Under the pieces are notes generated by a model. The model did not search any database. It had not been told where the DNA came from and saw only the letters and a list, made by a program, of their open reading frames with translations. 26,531 nucleotides of DNA, from positions 1 through 26,531 of the forward strand of contig JBBBWG010006435.1 in assembly GCA_037176905.1 (NCBI GenBank), in the 5' to 3' direction. The position numbers and the translations under genes were made by a program. Source of the stretch: Azolla pinnata (taxonomy: Eukaryota > Streptophyta > Polypodiopsida > Salviniales > Salviniaceae). Positions 22,553 to 26,531 of this stretch are shown here, piece by piece (position 1 is the stretch's first letter; each line of letters starts with the position of its first letter).

Positions 22553-24590
22553 TTATGCCTTCTGATCAACTGATGGTCGCACACCAAATCTCCGATTCCT
22601 GCTTCCATAAGATCGCAATGCATTTGCATAATGCAGCTCATTCACATCGGGCCAATATTCATTCATGAAGTAGAGTTCTGTATATGCGAGCTGCCATAGC
22701 AGGAAATTGCTGATCCTTAGCTCACCGCTGGTTCTGATCAGTAGATCAGGGTTTTGCATCTCCTCCATCCAGCTTGTACCAAGCTCCTGCTCAATATCAG
22801 ATTCTGTTATATCCTCTGGTCTTAGCTTCCCCAGCTTCACCTTCTTCGCTAACTTTTGACATGCTTGAACAATGTCACTACGGCCACTGTAGTTCAAGGC
22901 AATGGTTAGCTTCAAACCGCTATTTCCACTCGTCGCATGTTCAACTTCACTGATCAACGCTTGCAATGGCCCAGGGAGTTGCTTTATGTTTCCGATAAAA
23001 TGGATCACTGCATTTTCCCTGCCCCAAAATTAAACATAACAGCAAAAAAGTTCATTTCTTTTGCTTCTCCATCCATAGTATACCAAAGAAGATGAAGAGA
23101 GAGCTCTACTACTAAAGTTTTCCCACAAATGGAAGGTTCTCTCTGGATGCTTACCTCATAAAGCTGGGATATTCTTGCTTGAGCACCTTTAGAAAGAGCT
23201 CCATTAGAAAGGATACTTCCACCTGCCAGCATCGTCCATTCAACAAACCCATAGCATGTAGCTTGAATTGATATCTTTGCAAATCGGGTATGAGAAAATG
23301 ATACGGAGAGAGTTCCATACACTATATATAGCTACCTACCTATCTATCGATCGATCTATCTATGTATCTATCCATTTCGATAGATGTACATATAGGTTAG
23401 AACTCGAAATATCCAGTAATGGCTTTTCAGAAAACAATCAAGCATATGCATCAATCCATAAGACATAAACATAAACCAAGTAACATCAAGCACATAGATC
23501 ATCCATCTTCAACTCATACTATAGGAGAGACCATATACAAACTGGAAATTCCACATCTGCACAATTGTTTAACAACCTGCCTCTCTCAGAAGAGAGAACA
23601 AAAACAATACCCGATCCGGAGATAGAAATGTAGTATGAGAACATAACATCTGATCTGGGAGACCGAACATGCCCCAATCATCTGGAAAGTTGTCCATCTG
23701 GAGATCCAACCCTTCAAACCCTAAACACTTATCCCTGAATTCTTAGACCTAAGCACTTCAAACCCTTCAAACCCTAAACCCTAAACCCTTATACCTGATC
23801 CCTTAAACCTAAGCACTTCAAATGCTTCAAACCTAAACCCATTATCCTGATCCCTTAGGCCTAAGCACTTCAAACCCTTCAAACACTAAACCCTTTACCC
23901 TGATCGCTTAGAACTAAGCACTTCAAACCCTTCAAACCCTAAACTCTTTAATCTGATCCCTTAGACCTAAGCACATCAAACCCTTCAAACCCTAAACCCT
24001 GATCCCTTAGACCTATGCACTTCAAACCCTTCAAACCCTGATCCCTTAGACCTATGCACTTCAAACCCTTCAAACCCCAAACCCTTATCCCTGATCCCTT
24101 AGACCTAAACAGGTAACAGAAACATAGGGGGGGGGGGGGGGGGTGGGGGAAAGAAAAGAGTTCGGGTATCAATGAGGTACCTGGGAGCGGTGCCAATTCT
24201 CTGTGGAGAATCCAAAGACAGTAAGAGCTGTAAGACCCCACTGCGAGGAGAGACGGACGATGAGCTTCAAGGCATCCACACCAGCCTCATGGCCTGCATT
24301 CCTGTGAAGCCCCTTCTCCTCGGCCCACCTCGAGTTGCCATCCATGATGATGGCGACATGCCTCGGCAAGAACAAAGCCTGCAGGCCATGAGGGAGTAGC
24401 TCCTTCTCATTCCCTTCATTCCTGCTCTCATTGCCCAAGCAACTCATCTGTGTTCCGATGTGTTGTGCATTTATCTTCACATCATCACCATCAGCAGTAA
24501 CATTGGCATGAGCAACATCATCATGAACCGCACTTTGGAGACGATCGAATGTACTCAGGTGTGCCACATGGTGATCTGCATGAAGGGTCA

Positions 24591-24638
<48 letters not shown>

Positions 24639-25188
24639 GATTCTTCATCATCACCGCCATCATCATCATGATTCATCATCATCAGCCATCATGACGAATG
24701 AACTCATGCGTGCCAAATGATGATGAGTCTTGTCAAACACCACCACCACCACCATCATCATCAGCAGCAGCATCATCAGCATCATCAGCATCACAATCAT
24801 CATCATCATCAGCATCATCAGCATCACAATCATCATCATCATCAGCATCATCAGCATCACCAGCATCATCATCATCGAGAACAGCAACAACATCATGATT
24901 CAAAGCAACATCTACATCACACTCACCAGCATTCCGTGCTCGGGGGACATGGCAAACGCGGTTGAAAGGTTCTTCCTGCAGCTGAAACCCCCTCCATTTA
25001 GGGTAAGGATGGAAGCAAAGGAAGTAAGCTTTGGAATCGGGCGAAGAAGCACGAGAGAAGTCCCTGCGTCTAGGTTCAATGGCAGAATGCAGAGGCCTGA
25101 ATGGAGTCTCGGCAAGAGCGCAGATACGAGCAGGTGAAGACGAGGGGGAGAACCAACAGCCCACGTCTGGAGCCATGGCCACGGACAT
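22553..25188 (-). CDS. CPT: cis-prenyltransferase (UPPS/dehydrodolichyl diphosphate synthase family), probably plastidial
   Basis: The family condenses isopentenyl diphosphate onto allylic diphosphates to give Z-polyprenyl diphosphates. The catalytic core is encoded in minus-strand exons ending 24181, then 23222-23155, then 23018-22553 (introns of 958 and 136 nt, phases agree). Core motifs: HVAIIMDGNSRWA with the catalytic Asp, GHEAGVDAL, TVFGFSTENWHR, VEVSFLMELF, IHFIGN, LTIALNYSGRSDI and the signature LLIRTSGELRISNFLLW, ending ...DQKA. The N-terminus is unsettled. Starts at 25188 or 25176 give a Ser/Arg/Ala-rich, transit-like sequence (MAPDVGCWFSPSSS) running into an Asp/Ala block. That frame stops at 24733. 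The core frame reopens at 24669, in the same phase, with a 15-Asp run. A short intron, a start at 24669, or repeat-length change could each explain the gap. Plastid targeting is inferred. Confidence 0.9.
23706..24113. repeat. Telomere-motif minisatellite in a prenyltransferase intron, about eight units
   Basis: A unit of 39-60 bp reads roughly GCACTTCAAACCCTTCAAAC, CCTAAACCC, TTATCCCTGATCCCTTAG, ACCTAA. GCAC marks occur at 23753, 23813, 23865, 23918, 23971, 24017 and 24056, so most steps are 52-60 bp and later units are shortened. CCCTAAA, the seven-base plant telomere word, occurs in most units. The array lies wholly in the 958 nt intron. Confidence 0.92.
24127..24143. repeat. 17-base poly(G) run
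   Basis: An uninterrupted run of 17 G on the plus strand, followed by TGGGGG, lies just inside the intron about 38 bp from the donor at 24180. On the transcribed sense strand it is poly(C). Runs this long are prone to slippage and to sequencing error, so the exact length is uncertain. Confidence 0.9.
24591..24638. repeat. Pure CAT/ATG trinucleotide microsatellite coding 15 Asp
   Basis: Sixteen perfect CAT triplets on the plus strand read as 15 GAT (Asp) codons in the prenyltransferase frame on the minus strand. It is flanked by further CATCAT-rich sequence to 24690. It sits N-terminal to the catalytic core. Confidence 0.9.
24777..24875. repeat. Three 33 bp units coding an 11-residue Asp/Ala/Cys repeat
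   Basis: CAGCATCATCAGCATCAC begins at 24777, 24810 and 24843, an exact 33 bp step. In the prenyltransferase frame on the minus strand each unit reads DDDDDCDADDA or a close variant. Because the unit is a multiple of three the frame is kept. A CAGCAG/CACCAC stretch (24741-24776) adjoins. Confidence 0.9.
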
Positions 25189-25236
25189 GGCGAGAGCAAC
25201 CTGGATCAAAAGGGGTCCTTTTCTACATGTTGGGTC

Positions 25237-25264
25237 ATGTAGAGAGAGAGAGAGAGAGAGAGAG
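25237..25264. repeat. GA/CT microsatellite upstream of the prenyltransferase start
   Basis: A near-pure AG tract on the plus strand, CT on the sense strand of the prenyltransferase gene, lies about 50 bp upstream of the ATG at 25188. It mirrors the GA tract before the GT47 start and is probably leader or core promoter sequence. Confidence 0.85.
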
Positions 25265-25370
25265 GATTGGAAGCTATGGCAGGCAGCCTGTGCACAGAAA
25301 TCAGCCTTCTTCCTCAGAGGCTTTTTGAACGGAAGGGAAGAAGAAGGTCTGCTCCATGTACCACATACAT

Positions 25371-25645
25371 GTATGTAATGTGTGTGTGCTTGTATGTATG
25401 TATGCTTTTGTGTATGTATGTATGTGTGCGTGCGTGTGCATGTGTGTATGCATGCATGCATGTGTGTATGTGTTTATGTATGTATGTATGCTTGTGTGTT
25501 TGTATGTGTGTGTGTGTGCATGTGTGCATGCATGCATGCATGTGTGTGAATATGTACGTGTGCGTGTGTATGTATGTATTTATGTATGTATGTATGCTTG
25601 TGTGTGTGTGTATGTGTGCATGTGTGTGTATGTATGTATGTGTGG
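25371..25645. repeat. TG/GTAT simple-repeat block 1
   Basis: The block is made of GTAT, TGTG and GCATGCAT words in a compound microsatellite. All open frames over it (Cys/Val/Tyr/Met on one strand, His/Thr/Ile on the other) are artefacts of the repeat. Confidence 0.95.
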
Positions 25646-25722
25646 AAGGCTCTCACATATGACCATCTCATCATCAAAACTTGCATACAAAACCTCGAGG
25701 TGTTGTCTGCACCACATATATG

Positions 25723-25756
<34 letters not shown>

Positions 25757-26031
25757 AATGTGTGTGTGTTTGTATGTATGTATGTACGTGTGTTTGTATG
25801 TATTTATGTATGTATGTATGTATGTATGTATGTATGTATGTATGTATGTGTGTGTGTGTGCGTGTTTGTATGTATGTATGTATGTATGTGTGCATGTGTG
25901 CGTATGTATGTATGTGTGTGTGCGTGTTTGTATGTATGTATGTATGTATGTATGTGTGCCTGTATGGAGGGTCACATTAGACCCATCTTATTATCAAAAC
26001 TTTGAAGAGTTGCATATAAAACCTCCAGCCT
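25646..26031. repeat. TG/GTAT simple-repeat block 2 with flanking duplicated segment
   Basis: A pure TG run at 25725-25753 leads into a further compound GTAT/TGTG block to about 25960. A non-simple segment precedes it (near 25646-25720) and a related one follows it (near 25967-26030). The two share CACAT, ATCAAAACTT and GCATAYAAAACCTC words, so the whole module seems to have been duplicated. Confidence 0.8.
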
Positions 26032-26531
26032 AATGAATGAATCCTTGACAAACAGGAAGATGCTTTGATGTAATGTGCATGTACACCACTCGTCTCTGTA
26101 TGATGCTATCACATATGCGCAAATCCTTATGACCAGTTCTTCCTTAGGCAGTTAGCCATTCGAAGAAATGAAATAAATCCAATGCAATATGGATTTACTA
26201 TAGGAAGGGTAATTTTTTGTAACTTTTAATCTTCAAATGGTTTTAGAATATGTAAAGAAATCAAAACAAGAGATTGTTATGATAGATTCCGATCATGGAT
26301 TGACACATGCGTCATATTCGCCATATTCTCTATTCGGGATATTCTCGATATTCGAGAATAGAAAATGGCCCCAAGAATATTAGAAAACCATTCGTTTTTT
26401 TAAATAAATTTACATAATAAACATGAATTAATTCACTAAAAAAACAACGATCACTCGTTAATAGAACTACCAAAGACATTTAAAATCACACCAACATAAG
26501 AAAAGTTCACTAAAGAGTTTATGAACCAATA
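26032..26531. other. AT-rich tail, no gene seen
   Basis: Beyond the simple repeats the sequence is AT-rich with no long open frame. Apart from the hairpin near 26341 I see no supportable feature up to the end of the window. Confidence 0.6.
26319..26369. repeat. Imperfect AT-rich inverted repeat (hairpin)
   Basis: The core ATTCTCGA TAT TCGAGAAT at 26341-26359 is a perfect 8 bp inverted repeat with a 3 bp loop. Overlapping it is a longer imperfect palindrome: CCATATTCTCTATTC near 26319 pairs loosely with GAATAGAAAATGG ending near 26369. It could be the end or core of a small DNA transposon, but no target-site duplication was identified. Confidence 0.6.

Noticed and set aside
24460-24965. Ile-, Ser-, His- and Met-rich frames over the CAT repeats
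   Set aside because: They are other-frame readings of the trinucleotide repeat. Only the Asp-rich reading is in frame with the prenyltransferase.
25267-26033. Many long open frames on both strands rich in Cys/Val/Tyr/Met or His/Thr/Ile
   Set aside because: They are translations of TG/GTAT simple repeats, which stay open in several frames, and have no domain content.
1-26531. tRNA or rRNA genes
   Set aside because: I saw no A-box/B-box pair or cloverleaf and no ribosomal motif by eye; a covariance-model scan would settle it.

Overview
This is nuclear DNA from a flowering plant. The evidence is GT-AG spliced genes with exons of 44 to 466 nt, plant-type ADA2 and plastid-type cis-prenyltransferase homologues, GA/CT tracts just upstream of start codons, and telomere-like CCCTAA/CCCTAAA motifs in degenerate arrays. 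I could not place it to genus from sequence alone.

Three host protein-coding genes can be rebuilt exon by exon. (1) About 2398-9796 (+): a GT47 exostosin-family glycosyltransferase of about 458 aa in nine coding exons, probably Golgi and cell-wall related. Its first exon is uncertain and one intron is best explained as GC-AG. (2) 11773-19829 (+): the transcriptional adaptor ADA2, 576 aa in 13 coding exons, with ZZ finger, SANT domain, the conserved middle block and a C-terminal SWIRM domain. All exon phases agree. (3) 22553 to about 25188 (-): a cis-prenyltransferase of the undecaprenyl/dehydrodolichyl diphosphate synthase family. Its catalytic core is complete in three exons. Its N-terminal part looks like a plastid transit peptide followed by long Asp-rich tracts encoded by GAT microsatellites. 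The join between the N-terminal part and the core is unresolved.

Layout: 1-2397 is gene-free with degenerate tandem repeats and ATAC/GA simple repeats. The GT47 gene follows, with two long introns (1.96 and 2.9 kb) that hold degenerate duplications. From 9797 to 11772 is an intergenic and promoter region made largely of a CTTGAC-type minisatellite and then a six-base telomere-like array ending about 200 bp before the ADA2 start. ADA2 follows, with several short tandem duplications in its introns. From 19830 to 22552 lies the space between the convergent ADA2 and cis-prenyltransferase genes, with some coding-like open stretches that I cannot assign. After the cis-prenyltransferase come about 600 bp of TG/GTAT simple repeat and an AT-rich tail with a hairpin.

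The three genes have unrelated jobs (cell-wall glycan synthesis, histone acetylation, polyprenyl synthesis), and nothing suggests they act together. I found no convincing new biological system. The points most worth a second look are the exon-junction copies in GT47 intron 2, the probable GC-AG intron, the telomere-like array in the ADA2 promoter, the Asp-rich insert in the prenyltransferase, and the unassigned block at 20.1-21.5 kb.
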